Assembly: GCF_020733635.1 (NCBI RefSeq)
Contig: NZ_JAJFZL010000001.1
Span: forward strand, 1,488,001-1,552,000
DNA length: 64,000 bases
Reading direction: 5' to 3'
Source: Nocardia spumae
Lineage (GTDB): Bacteria; Actinomycetota; Actinomycetes; Mycobacteriales; Mycobacteriaceae
Part shown: positions 1-7,801 of the stretch, in pieces
How the letters are laid out: every line of letters begins with the position of its first letter
How positions within the stretch are numbered: the first letter of the stretch is position 1
Translations under genes and position numbers: made by a program
The notes under the pieces: model-generated
What the model saw: the letters and a program-made list of their open reading frames with translations, nothing else
What the model was told of the DNA's origin: nothing
Database searches by the model: none

Positions 1-71
1 ACGACTTCGCCATCCCGCGGTGGGCGTTCCACGAACTCGGCCAGCTGCTCGCCTCCACCGGCTCGGCGTAG
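1..71 (+). CDS. C-terminal end of an unidentified upstream gene (partial)
   Basis: An open frame enters from the left edge (first full codon at base 3) and stops at TAG 69-71, giving 22 residues that end in LLASTGSA. The amphipathic, Leu/Ala-rich tail looks like real coding sequence and the stop is followed four bases later by a GTG, the compact spacing seen throughout this prophage. The fragment is too short to assign a family. It probably belongs to the phage early or middle region that lies outside the window. Confidence 0.4.
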   Translation, partial: DFAIPRWAFHELGQLLASTGSA

Positions 72-74
72 CCC

Positions 75-140
75 GTGTGGTTCCTCGAGCTGGTGCTCAC
101 GCTCGTCGCTCTGTATGCCCGGATCACGGGCACCTGGTAG
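75..140 (+). CDS. Possible 21-residue hydrophobic peptide
   Basis: A GTG at 75 opens a 21-residue frame ending at TAG 138-140. Nearly all of it is hydrophobic (WFLELVLTLVALYARITG), enough for one short membrane helix. It starts four bases after the stop of the preceding partial gene and overlaps the 3' end of the convergent HNH gene. No clear Shine-Dalgarno sequence other than the coding context is visible. It may be chance; translational coupling to the upstream gene is the main argument for it. Confidence 0.2.
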   Translation: MWFLELVLTLVALYARITGTW

Positions 141-687
141 CCCGCTTCCGATCGCGATACCGTTGCCCAGCGGCTCGGTATCGCGCACGCCAACATTCCT
201 TACACTGCCTGGATTCGCCAATCACTGCGTCCGGCTGCGTAAGGTCGTGAATCCCCCTCTCGCACATGGTCCGCGAATCGATAGCTCGGACGAGGTTTGT
301 CCGATGTTGGACTGCTTCCAGGTGCTCCGGGTTAACGCACGCACGGTGCCTGCATGACGGGCCACGTACGCACGTGGCGTCGGCGTTGTGGCATCGGTGG
401 TCGATATCAAGGTCCTCACCTATCGGACCGACGTGCTCGGCATAGAACCCGCGATGGGCGAGCCGTGTGCCGTGCAGGCGAGTAGGCAGCTTTCCGTAAC
501 CGTTGCGCCACTTCGCTCCACGCCACAGCCAGCACCCTGTATCCGGGTCAACGTCGTAGTGCTGAAACGAATCGATCCGGCGTGAACTGGTGTCGCCGTG
601 CTTCTTCCAACGGCGGTAGTGCTTCTCGCACAGGCCGGACCGCAGACGGCCGGTGACGCATTCCGAGTCATTGACTGCGCATCGCAT
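124..687 (-). CDS. HNH homing-type endonuclease
   Basis: 187 residues. The central part follows the HNH_3 homing nuclease pattern: CWLWRGAKWRNGYGKL, then LAHRGFYAEHVG, the metal/catalytic segment DIDHRC, a cysteine-rich linker, and CVNPEHLEAV followed by RTNLVRA. An N-terminal CxxxxC-type cluster and a C-terminal CxxC suggest extra zinc binding. It reads against the late operon, and its ATG (685-687) lies 55 bases from the divergent small gene at 743, so a two-way promoter is expected there. Phage HNH genes of this kind are either free-standing mobile genes or cofactors of packaging; the neighbouring terminase supports a phage origin. The function is inferred from motifs only. Confidence 0.8.
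   Translation of the reverse strand: MRCAVNDSECVTGRLRSGLCEKHYRRWKKHGDTSSRRIDSFQHYDVDPDTGCWLWRGAKWRNGYGKLPTRLHGTRLAHRGFYAEHVGPIGEDLDIDHRCHNADATCVRGPSCRHRACVNPEHLEAVQHRTNLVRAIDSRTMCERGIHDLTQPDAVIGESRQCKECWRARYRAAGQRYRDRKRATRCP
153..185. repeat. 10-bp inverted repeat at the 3' end of the HNH gene
   Basis: CGCGATACCG (153-162) and CGGTATCGCG (176-185) are perfect complements around a 13-base loop. It lies within the last codons of the minus-strand HNH gene and just beyond the plus-strand short ORFs, so it could be a terminator for either side, although no T-run follows. Confidence 0.35.
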
Positions 688-742
688 ATGGCAATCCTAT
701 CGGTCCCCACCGACAGGTAGACGTCAGAAGGAGGTGATGCCA

Positions 743-1013
743 ATGGTCGCTGGAAAGGAAGTCACACCCAAGGACGCACAAGCCACCGCCCGACTCCGTC
801 GATACTGGACGAAGGGCGAAGGCGCAGTACGTCTGGCGTGGGGCACTCCCGGCGATTATTAGCTGCGACCGCTGCGTAGCTGAGCTGGGCAAGTACGTAT
901 CCGACCCGCATGGCCTGTGTGCGAGCTATCACCATGACGCACTCGGGATCTGGCCGGCGACGCACGCCCGTATGGATCGAGCCGGGCACCCGAACGTCAA
1001 GCCCAAGCGCTGA
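743..1013 (+). pseudogene. Small phage protein gene split by a +1 frame change
   Basis: A strong ribosome site (AAGGAGG, 728-734) precedes ATG 743. The frame reads ...RYWTKGEGAVRLAWGTPGDY and stops at TAG 860-862. The +1 frame then continues without interruption, SCDRCVAELGKYV...GLCASYHHDALGIW..., to TGA 1011-1013, which overlaps the next ATG as TGATG. The joined product (about 89 residues) reads as one continuous small protein of the kind commonly found beside HNH/terminase genes in actinobacteriophages (from memory of the GEGA...WGTPGDF and LxKYV...GLC patterns). The second frame has no start codon of its own. So either one extra base near 854-860 inactivated the gene, there is a sequencing error, or a programmed +1 shift occurs at the stop. 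Confidence 0.6.
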
Positions 1014-1336
1014 TGCCCAAGGCTCCGCGTCGCTGCCCAACACCAGGATGCCCCAACCTCATCCGGCACACCCAGTACTGCCCAGACCACACCGAAGCCT
1101 GGGCGGGATCTACACGCGGTCAAGCCACCTCACACTCGGGATGGCGCCGGCTGCGTGAGCAGATCCTCGAGCGCGACAACTACACGTGCTATCTCTGCGG
1201 CCGACCCGGCGCCGACACCGTCGACCACATCGTCTCCGTGGCCCGAGGCGGCAGCGATATCCCGAGCAACCTGGGCGCCGTCCATGACCGCGTCGCGCCT
1301 CATTGCCACCGGGCGAAGACCAACCGAGAGAAATAG
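1013..1336 (+). CDS. HNH endonuclease next to terminase
   Basis: 107 residues. An N-terminal CPTPGCPNLI...YCPDH zinc-finger-like segment is followed by a classical HNH fold: WRRLREQILERDNYTCYLCG (CxxC), DHIVSVARGGSD, NLGAVH and a final CHRAKTNRE. Small HNH proteins in this position cooperate with the large terminase in cos-type packaging of several siphoviruses, where they are needed for site-specific end cleavage. The start overlaps the preceding stop (TGATG), so translation is coupled. A terminator-like hairpin follows 30 bases after the stop. Confidence 0.85.
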   Translation: MPKAPRRCPTPGCPNLIRHTQYCPDHTEAWAGSTRGQATSHSGWRRLREQILERDNYTCYLCGRPGADTVDHIVSVARGGSDIPSNLGAVHDRVAPHCHRAKTNREK

Positions 1337-1366
1337 GCAGCCGCGACTGATCATCTCGGTTAGAAG

Positions 1367-1398
1367 GCCCCCGTGCGACCTCATGGCGCGGGGGCTTT
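1367..1398 (+). terminator. Rho-independent terminator after the HNH gene
   Basis: GCCCCCG (1367-1373) pairs with CGGGGGC (1389-1395) and is followed by TTT. It separates the two HNH genes and suggests that the first short transcript ends here. Confidence 0.55.
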
Positions 1399-1419
1399 CG
1401 CATCCCATGAGGAAGTCAC

Positions 1420-2148
1420 ATGTCGACCATCCATGCCCTGTGCGACCACTGCGGAGACGACTATATCCGCACGCATGGCAATCGCAAGTACTGCTCAAAG
1501 CTGTGTGGCATGCGCGCCTACCACGAGAGCCGAAAGGCGGCAGGCCGCAGTCCGAACCGCACCCAACACCAGCGCGCCTGCCTCGCATGTGGCACCACTT
1601 GGACCACTACGAACGCCGCTGCCAACTACTGCTCCAACGCCTGCATCATCGCTAGCCGATTCGGCCCGGACCGCTGCCGCAGACGCGGACCGATGACGGA
1701 CCGCATGAAGCGAGCACGCAGAGCCCAACGCCGAGCGGCGCGTGGCACGAGCGGCAAGGGGATCGTCTGGACCCAAGGGTTGTGCGGATGGTGCCGAGAC
1801 CAGTTCATCTCACGAACGTCAGCGGGATCACCAGCTCGGTATTGCTCGAAGGACTGTAGACGTCATGCCATCGAGCGGAGACATCGACAGCGCAAGCGGT
1901 CCGCCTACGTAGCCGACGTATCGCCCACGGCGATCTACATGCGTGACGGATACCGCTGCCACATCTGCCGCAGGAACACGGACCGAAGCAAGGTAGTGCC
2001 GCACCCGAAGGCGCCGACCATCGACCACCTCATCCCGTTGAGCCTGGGCGGGACACACGAGCCAGCCAACGTCGCGACCGCCTGCTTCCTGTGCAACTCC
2101 CGGAAGGGGGCCATCGGAGCAGGAGATCAGCTGGCCCTCCTTGGCTGA
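1420..2148 (+). CDS. Multi-zinc-finger HNH endonuclease
   Basis: 242 residues, start ATG 1420 with GAGGAAG upstream. Three successive N-terminal Cys pairs (CDHCGDDY...YCSKLCG, CLACGTTW...YCSNAC, CGWCRDQF...YCSKDC) look like repeated treble-clef zinc knuckles, followed by a basic linker and a C-terminal HNH domain: MRDGYRCHICRRN, TIDHLIPLSLGG, NVATACFLCNSRKG. It is a second HNH protein directly upstream of the small terminase. The repeated zinc knuckles probably bind DNA. Whether it is a packaging nuclease or a selfish homing gene cannot be told from sequence; two different HNH genes here make it likely that one is a passenger. Confidence 0.8.
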   Translation: MSTIHALCDHCGDDYIRTHGNRKYCSKLCGMRAYHESRKAAGRSPNRTQHQRACLACGTTWTTTNAAANYCSNACIIASRFGPDRCRRRGPMTDRMKRARRAQRRAARGTSGKGIVWTQGLCGWCRDQFISRTSAGSPARYCSKDCRRHAIERRHRQRKRSAYVADVSPTAIYMRDGYRCHICRRNTDRSKVVPHPKAPTIDHLIPLSLGGTHEPANVATACFLCNSRKGAIGAGDQLALLG

Positions 2149-2271
2149 GGGGTAGGGCCTGGAAGCCCCCTCCCCGCCGTCCCTGACATTCGGGGCGCTC
2201 TGTGGATTCCGATCTGTACGACCCGGAGGCTCTCGCCGTCAGGCGTCCCGTCGGGGTGAAGGGAGGCCGTC

Positions 2272-2715
2272 ATGGCCGCATCGAAACCCGCTTCTGTGCG
2301 GGCTCGTCGGAACAAGACCTCGACCCGGGCGATGTTGTCCGCGGTGGAGAACCCGAAGATCCCTGACCTGCCTGACCATGTCGAATGGCATCCGGCGGTG
2401 TTGTCGTGGTGGACGGATTGCTGGTCGTCGCCGATGGCTCCGGAGTGGACCGAGTCGGATCGGCACACGCTGTTTCTGGCGGCTCGGTTGATGCAGCAGG
2501 TGTGGGATGAAGCTACGTCGCCGGCGTCGCGGGTGACCTCGGCGACGGAGGCCCGGCATCTGCTGCGGGAGTGTGGCCTTACGCCGATGGCGCGCCGAAG
2601 CTTGCAGTGGGAGATCGAGCGGGGTGAGTCTGCCGCGGAGCGGACTACGCAGCGGCGGACGAGCACTCGTCCGAAGGCTGCGCCGGATCCGCGGGCCGCG
2701 TACGCCGCGGGCTGA
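2272..2715 (+). CDS. terS: Terminase small subunit
   Basis: 147 residues, start ATG 2272 with GGGAGG seven bases upstream. The arrangement (basic N-terminus, WHPAVLSWWTDCWSSPMAPEW core, helical TESDRHTLFLAARLMQQVWDEA, then a conserved LLRECGLTPMARRSLQWEI helix) is typical of the small terminase of actinobacterial siphoviruses, which recognises the packaging site and delivers DNA to the large subunit. The stop overlaps the terL start as TGATG, so both subunits are made together. The basic tail after residue 120 (RRTSTRPK) may contact DNA. Confidence 0.85.
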   Translation: MAASKPASVRARRNKTSTRAMLSAVENPKIPDLPDHVEWHPAVLSWWTDCWSSPMAPEWTESDRHTLFLAARLMQQVWDEATSPASRVTSATEARHLLRECGLTPMARRSLQWEIERGESAAERTTQRRTSTRPKAAPDPRAAYAAG

Positions 2716-4337
2716 TGCAGCTGACCGTCCCCCCGATGGGGGAGGTGCCGAATCCGACTCTCGGCGATCAGGTGTGTGCGTTCATCGAAGAACGATGCGT
2801 GTACGGGCCGGGGTCGCTGAAAGGTCAGCCGGCCAAGCTGAACTCGGATCAGCGGTTCGTCCTCTACCGCGCTTACGAGGTGTGGCCGCAGGGTCATCCT
2901 CGAGCTGGCAAGCGGGTGTTCAACCGGTGCGGGATGTCGGTGCGCAAGGGTTCGGCGAAGACCGAGCTGATGGCGTGGGTGGCGTTCTGCGAGCTCCACT
3001 CCGACAGCCCGGTCCGATTCAACGGGTTCAACCCGGATGGCACGCTGCGGCAGGGCCGACCGGTGAACGATCCGTATATCCCGTTGATGGCGAACACCAA
3101 GGACCAGGTCGAAGAGCTCGCCTACGGCGCGCTGATGGTGGTGTGCGAGGAAGGTCCGGACGCTGACCTGTTCGACACGGGCCTCGATCGGATCGTGCGT
3201 CTCGGGAACAACGGTGAGGCGGACGGCAAGGCTGTCCCGATCGCCGGCGCCCCGAACGCGCGAGACGGTGCCCGCACGACGTTCCAGGGCATCGACGAAC
3301 CGCACCGCCTGTATCTGCCGAATCACAAGGCGGCGATCGAGACGATGATCGCGAACCTGCCGAAGCGGCCGATCGAGGATCCGTGGATGCTCTCCTGCAC
3401 CACCGCAGGGCAGCCGGGTCAGGATTCGGTGGCTGAGGACGAGTACTTCGAGGCTGAAGCTATCGCCCGCGGGCAGGTGGAGCGGCCGGCGTTTTTCTTC
3501 TTCCACCGGCAGGCCTCGGACGGGTACGACATGGCCCGGTTTGAGGATCGCGTGGAGGCGGTCCGGGAGGCGTCCGGCCCGGATGTCGCGGAATGGTCGG
3601 ACCTGGAAGGCATTGCTTCCCAGTGGGATCGGCCGAAGGCGGACAAGACCTACCTCGAGCGGGTGTGGTGCAACCGGTGGACGCAGATGGCGGCGCAGGC
3701 GTTCGACGTCAAGAAGTGGAAGACGCTCGAGCTGTCCGGCGAATCCATCCCGCTGCGGTCGACTGTGGCGATCGGTTTCGACGGCGCCCGGATGCGGGAC
3801 GCGACCGCGTTGGCGGTCGTGGACATCAAGACGGGGTTCGCGGAACTGGCCGGACTGTGGGAGCGCCCGGAGGATGCCGAGGAGGACTGGGAGGTCCCGG
3901 AGGCTGAGGTGACTGCGAAGGTCGCTGAGCTGATGAAGCGGTATCGGGTGGTGCGCATGTATTGCGATCCGCCGCATTGGAATAACACGGTCGGTGATTG
4001 GTCGGTGACCTATGGCGATGCGGTGCAGGAGTGGTGGACGAACCGGCAACGGCCGATGGTGGCCGCGATCAGCGCGTTCATCCAGGCGATCGACAGCGGC
4101 CGCATCTCCCACATCGGCGACCCCGATCTCGCACGGCACATCGGCAATGCGGGGAAGCGGCCGATCAACCTGCTCGACGAGCGGGGTGAGCGGCTGTGGA
4201 TCCTCTCGAAATTGCATCCGACCCGGAAGTTCGACGCGGCTATGGCGCTGATTCTGGCGTGGCAGGCGCGGATGGACGTGCTGGGGGAATCGACGAAACA
4301 GAAGCGCCGCGGTGGGCGCGCCCAACGGATCAGGTGA
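2715..4337 (+). CDS. terL: Terminase large subunit
   Basis: 540 residues, the usual length. The N-terminal ATPase carries a Walker-A-like segment around residues 72-84 (CGMSVRKGSAKTE) and a Walker B with catalytic Glu at about 190-197 (FQGIDEPH). The C-terminal RNase-H-like nuclease shows its three acidic positions in GFDGA (D356), YCDPP (D418) and KFDAA (D507). It cuts concatemeric phage DNA and pumps it into the prohead through the portal. The final RRGGRAQRIR is a basic tail. It follows terS by a one-base overlap and its end overlaps the open frame of the portal gene. Confidence 0.95.
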   Translation: MQLTVPPMGEVPNPTLGDQVCAFIEERCVYGPGSLKGQPAKLNSDQRFVLYRAYEVWPQGHPRAGKRVFNRCGMSVRKGSAKTELMAWVAFCELHSDSPVRFNGFNPDGTLRQGRPVNDPYIPLMANTKDQVEELAYGALMVVCEEGPDADLFDTGLDRIVRLGNNGEADGKAVPIAGAPNARDGARTTFQGIDEPHRLYLPNHKAAIETMIANLPKRPIEDPWMLSCTTAGQPGQDSVAEDEYFEAEAIARGQVERPAFFFFHRQASDGYDMARFEDRVEAVREASGPDVAEWSDLEGIASQWDRPKADKTYLERVWCNRWTQMAAQAFDVKKWKTLELSGESIPLRSTVAIGFDGARMRDATALAVVDIKTGFAELAGLWERPEDAEEDWEVPEAEVTAKVAELMKRYRVVRMYCDPPHWNNTVGDWSVTYGDAVQEWWTNRQRPMVAAISAFIQAIDSGRISHIGDPDLARHIGNAGKRPINLLDERGERLWILSKLHPTRKFDAAMALILAWQARMDVLGESTKQKRRGGRAQRIR

Positions 4338-5838
4338 GGCGGTGATCGTGGACGGCTCACAGGAAACCGGAACCCCTGCATGGTGGTTCGACAGACTGAT
4401 GGCAGGTTTCGATGCCCCGAGGCCGCCTCAGTGGCGCCCGGCCGATTGTGATCCGGAGCCTTTCGACAACGACACTCGCCGTGAGCGTCTGGAGCGGTTG
4501 TGGGCGTATCACACCGGCCGGCCTCCGCTGCCGCAGGTATCCGCCGAGTACACCGAGGTGTTCCGTGCGGTGATGCGTAAGGCGCGATCGAACTACGCCG
4601 GAATGTGTGTGGCGGCGTTGCTGAACCGTATGAGCCTCACCAGTGTCGCCACAGGCAAGGACTCGACCGGTGACGATGACCTGTTCACCCAGATCGCGGA
4701 GGTCTCCAACTGGGAGGCCATGATCCAGGACCTGTTCACGTACCTGTTCACGATGAGCGAGACGTACGCGATGGTGGTCCCGCCGAAGCCTGGAACCGGT
4801 GGGGTGCCGATGATCTCAGCACTCGATCCGCGGCGCTGTATCGGCGACATCAACCCGGACAATCCGCAGGTGCTACGTTCGGCGATGGTCCGCAGCTTCG
4901 ACCCCACCTATGGCACCGAGCACGCCGTGCTGTTCGTTCCGGGCCGGGCATACCACGGAGTTCGGGACGCGTACGGCGCGTTCGGGGAGTCGATCTCGGC
5001 CAAGTGGGATTGGGACACGACCCGCGGTGGTGCCGACGGCGAGCCGGTGGAGGGGATCGACGCGTTCGGCGGCATCCCGATCGTCCGCATCGACAACGCC
5101 GAAGGCATGGGCGAATTCGAGCCCCACATCGATTTGCTGGACCGCATCAATGACACAACGTTGCAGCGCATCGTGATCGCCTGGTATCAGGCGTTCAAGC
5201 AGCGCGCCATCATCGGCGACCTCGAGGGCGACACCGACGACGCTGAGCCGATGACGCTCGAGGAGTTCCGCGACATCTTCACCGCGGACCCGGGATCGTT
5301 GTGGAAGGTCCCGGATGGTGTGAAGTTCTGGGAGTCCGATCCGGTGGATCTGACCTCGATCATCACGGCGAAGCGTGACGACGTGAAGGAATTCGCGGCC
5401 GTCACCTTCACGCCCTTGCATCTGATCACCCCGGACGCGGCGAATCAGTCCGCGGAGGGTGCGTCGCTGGTGCGAGAGGGTATCAACCACAAGGTCGGCG
5501 ATCGCCGGTCGCGGGTGACGCCGAAGTTGAAGATGGTGCTGCGGATGGCGTTTGCCATGGCTGGTGACGCCGAGCGCGGCAACACGATCAAGCTGAACTG
5601 GGGCCCGCTGGAGAACAACTCGCTCGCGGACAAGGGCTCGGCCACCGCGCAGGCGAAGGGCGTTCTGTCATTGCGCACGATCCTCATCGACATCTGGGGT
5701 ATGACGCCTACCGAGGCTGAGGACAACATCACCCAGTTGTCGGCGGAGCAGCTGCTCGCGGTGACCACGGCGTTGGCTGGCCAGAACTCTCAGCCGGCCC
5801 AGCAGCAGACAGGGCAACCGGCAGGCGCTGCAGCGTGA
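4312..5838 (+). CDS. Portal protein
   Basis: Up to 508 residues. It has the SPP1-gp6-type portal composition of actinophages: N-terminal WWFDRLMAGFD..., a wing region, the long helix RINDTTLQRIVIAWYQAFKQRA, and LHLITPDAANQSAEGASLVREG followed by a helical crown. It forms the dodecameric channel at one capsid vertex. Two starts are possible: ATG 4312, which overlaps terL by 26 bases and lacks a ribosome site, or GTG 4342, four bases after the terL stop and preceded by GTGAGG. The second fits the compact layout better. The Gln/Ala-rich tail after residue 490 is probably disordered. Confidence 0.92.
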   Translation: MGAPNGSGEAVIVDGSQETGTPAWWFDRLMAGFDAPRPPQWRPADCDPEPFDNDTRRERLERLWAYHTGRPPLPQVSAEYTEVFRAVMRKARSNYAGMCVAALLNRMSLTSVATGKDSTGDDDLFTQIAEVSNWEAMIQDLFTYLFTMSETYAMVVPPKPGTGGVPMISALDPRRCIGDINPDNPQVLRSAMVRSFDPTYGTEHAVLFVPGRAYHGVRDAYGAFGESISAKWDWDTTRGGADGEPVEGIDAFGGIPIVRIDNAEGMGEFEPHIDLLDRINDTTLQRIVIAWYQAFKQRAIIGDLEGDTDDAEPMTLEEFRDIFTADPGSLWKVPDGVKFWESDPVDLTSIITAKRDDVKEFAAVTFTPLHLITPDAANQSAEGASLVREGINHKVGDRRSRVTPKLKMVLRMAFAMAGDAERGNTIKLNWGPLENNSLADKGSATAQAKGVLSLRTILIDIWGMTPTEAEDNITQLSAEQLLAVTTALAGQNSQPAQQQTGQPAGAAA

Positions 5839-6998
5839 CCGCTCCGGCCACCTACGCGGACGCCCTGGCTGTAGCTGAGTCGCTGTACGCGGCCGCGCAG
5901 GCGCCGGACCCGATCGACAGCCTGGCGGCGACCGTGTTGGCCGCGGCGCAGGCGATCAGCGCAGCGTCTGACGCGGCCGGGGCCACGATCACCAATCTGT
6001 GGCAGTCGGTGAATCCGTACAGCGACAGCGCGGTTCGGGATTTCGCGGAGGCGGCCGGCCGGATCCTCATCCCCACTCAGCGGGCCGTCGCGCAGCTCAC
6101 CGCGGGCGCGCAGACCGCGCAGATGCGCGCGGCGGGTGTGCAAGCCAGCGTGCCGACCAGCATCCCGGACGACGTCCGCAGCGCGAAGGTGGTTATCCGC
6201 CAGGACACTCCGGAGATCGTGACGCACCGGCGGCCGAAATCGACCATCACCTACAACGACGGCAGCACGGCCAAGGTCTCGCAGGAGGCGTCTAACACCT
6301 CTCGGGTGTTCGTGCGGGTGGCGAAGGACTACCGGTACACCGAGTCGCAGAGCGACGCCACGAAAGCCCAAGCGGCGGCCGAGGAGCGGATCCTGCGCCT
6401 GGTCGACGGCAACGTCCAGGTGACACAGCGTCTCGTCGAAGAGGCCGCTCTGCGATCGCCACGCAAGTCCGGCCCGGCGCCGATCGGATACCGACGACTG
6501 ATCCACCCGGAGCTGTCCAAGGGCGGCGTCTGCGGCATGTGCGTGATCGCCGCGGACCGGATCTACGCGATCGATGAGCTGAAGGCGATCCACGACCGCT
6601 GCAAATGCACGACCTCCGCGGTGTACGACGGATACGACCCGGGCCAGCAGCTGAACGGCCGGGACCTGTCGGACCTCTACGACGCGGCAGGCGGCAACAC
6701 CCGAGACCTGTTGAAGCGCACCCGATACACGGTGCAGCAGCACAGCGAACTCGGCCCGATCCTGGTCCCTCAGAAGGGCTCACCGGTCCCGTACTTCACG
6801 GCCGGCAAGCCGCGTGCCGTCGATGCCACCCCGAAGGGTCAGGAATCCAGCCGGTCGGTCGCCGAACGGCACCTGCCGGCGCTGCGGGCGTCGCTGAAGG
6901 CGCTGCGGGAGAAGGGCTTGGCGGAGGACTCGAGCCCGGTCCAGTACCACCTGGCGCAGATCGCCAAGTTCGAAGCCGCACTGAAAAAGGCGGCGTAA
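5835..6998 (+). CDS. MuF-like minor head protein
   Basis: 387 residues, starting GTG 5835 in a GTGA overlap with the portal stop. The alpha-helical, Ala-rich N-terminal half is followed by a MuF/VG15-type core at about residues 230-260 with GVCGMCVIAADRIY and IHDRCKCTT, the conserved Cys/His cluster of this minor head family. It sits in the usual place between portal and scaffold and is thought to be carried inside the capsid near the portal. The C-terminal helix (residues 340-387) is rich in Lys/Ala. No protease motif or fused toxin domain is recognisable, so the role is structural by inference. Confidence 0.82.
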   Translation: MTAPATYADALAVAESLYAAAQAPDPIDSLAATVLAAAQAISAASDAAGATITNLWQSVNPYSDSAVRDFAEAAGRILIPTQRAVAQLTAGAQTAQMRAAGVQASVPTSIPDDVRSAKVVIRQDTPEIVTHRRPKSTITYNDGSTAKVSQEASNTSRVFVRVAKDYRYTESQSDATKAQAAAEERILRLVDGNVQVTQRLVEEAALRSPRKSGPAPIGYRRLIHPELSKGGVCGMCVIAADRIYAIDELKAIHDRCKCTTSAVYDGYDPGQQLNGRDLSDLYDAAGGNTRDLLKRTRYTVQQHSELGPILVPQKGSPVPYFTAGKPRAVDATPKGQESSRSVAERHLPALRASLKALREKGLAEDSSPVQYHLAQIAKFEAALKKAA

Positions 6999-7072
6999 CC
7001 AGACTTCCCGCGACGCGCTCGCGGGCTGCCTCCGACACGGAGGACCCCACTCAACTCCGACAAGGAGACCCG

Positions 7073-7792
7073 ATGTCCCACCTGCCAGTTCACCCTGCTA
7101 CTGGTCTGCGCGCGCTCGGCATGAGCAAGCGAGGCCCGATCTGGCCTGTACTCGGCGGATCCGAAGACGCTGACGTCACGGAAACGACCGAGACGACCGA
7201 AACCGCCGAACCTGATGCACAGGAGCTGACGTCGCACGGCTACCCCAAGGGTGTGCCAGTCGATGACATGACTCCGGAGGAGCAAGCCGCCTACTGGAAG
7301 TTCCACGCTCGCAAGCACGAGAACACCGTCAAGGCGTTCAAGGGCAAAACGCCCAAGCAGATCGCGGACATGGAACAGCAGCTCAAGACGTTCGAAACCG
7401 ATCGGATGAGCACCGAAGAGAAGGCGATTGCGGAGGCGGTGGCCAACGCCGAGCAGGCGACGCGCACCACCCTCGAGCAGGAGTGGCAAGGCAAGTACCG
7501 GACCGCACGGCTGGAAGCGATCGCCGGCCGGATCCTCGACGACGACGCACTGAAGTCGTTCATGGACATCGCCGACACGAGCAAGTTCGTGGGCGAGGAC
7601 GGCGAGATCAACAGTGAAGCGGTCATTGGGCATCTGACCGCGATCTACGGGCAGCCGCGCCAGTTCGGCTCGAGCCTGCCGCAGCACATGAATTGGGGCC
7701 AGAACGGTTCCCGACGCCCCGCCCAATCCGGCATCGAGCAGGCCAACGCCATGCTCGCCCAGCGGCACGGGGTCAACAAACCCAACTCGTAA
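7073..7792 (+). CDS. Capsid scaffolding protein
   Basis: 239 residues, start ATG 7073 with AAGGAG upstream. It is highly acidic with a Thr/Glu repeat (TETTETTETAE) near residue 40 and a long charged coiled coil at about residues 75-150, then a helical GRILDDDALKSFMDI segment and a short basic C-terminal region (GSRRPAQSGIEQANAMLAQRHG). This pattern, and the position between the MuF-like gene and the decoration/capsid genes, fits a scaffold that guides major capsid assembly and then leaves. No protease domain is visible. The same frame is open upstream to 6605 but that part overlaps the MuF gene in another frame and is not coding. Confidence 0.85.
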   Translation: MSHLPVHPATGLRALGMSKRGPIWPVLGGSEDADVTETTETTETAEPDAQELTSHGYPKGVPVDDMTPEEQAAYWKFHARKHENTVKAFKGKTPKQIADMEQQLKTFETDRMSTEEKAIAEAVANAEQATRTTLEQEWQGKYRTARLEAIAGRILDDDALKSFMDIADTSKFVGEDGEINSEAVIGHLTAIYGQPRQFGSSLPQHMNWGQNGSRRPAQSGIEQANAMLAQRHGVNKPNS

Positions 7793-7801
7793 GGAGGACG
7801 C

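Noticed and set aside
688..742. cos packaging site near the HNH and terminase genes
   Set aside because: Expected in this neighbourhood for a cos phage, but no sequence could be recognised without phage end data.
2127..4325. 732-codon open frame antisense to the small and large terminase genes
   Set aside because: It mirrors the codon periodicity of terL in GC-rich DNA, its translation is Arg/His/Pro-rich without domains, and it has no ribosome site.
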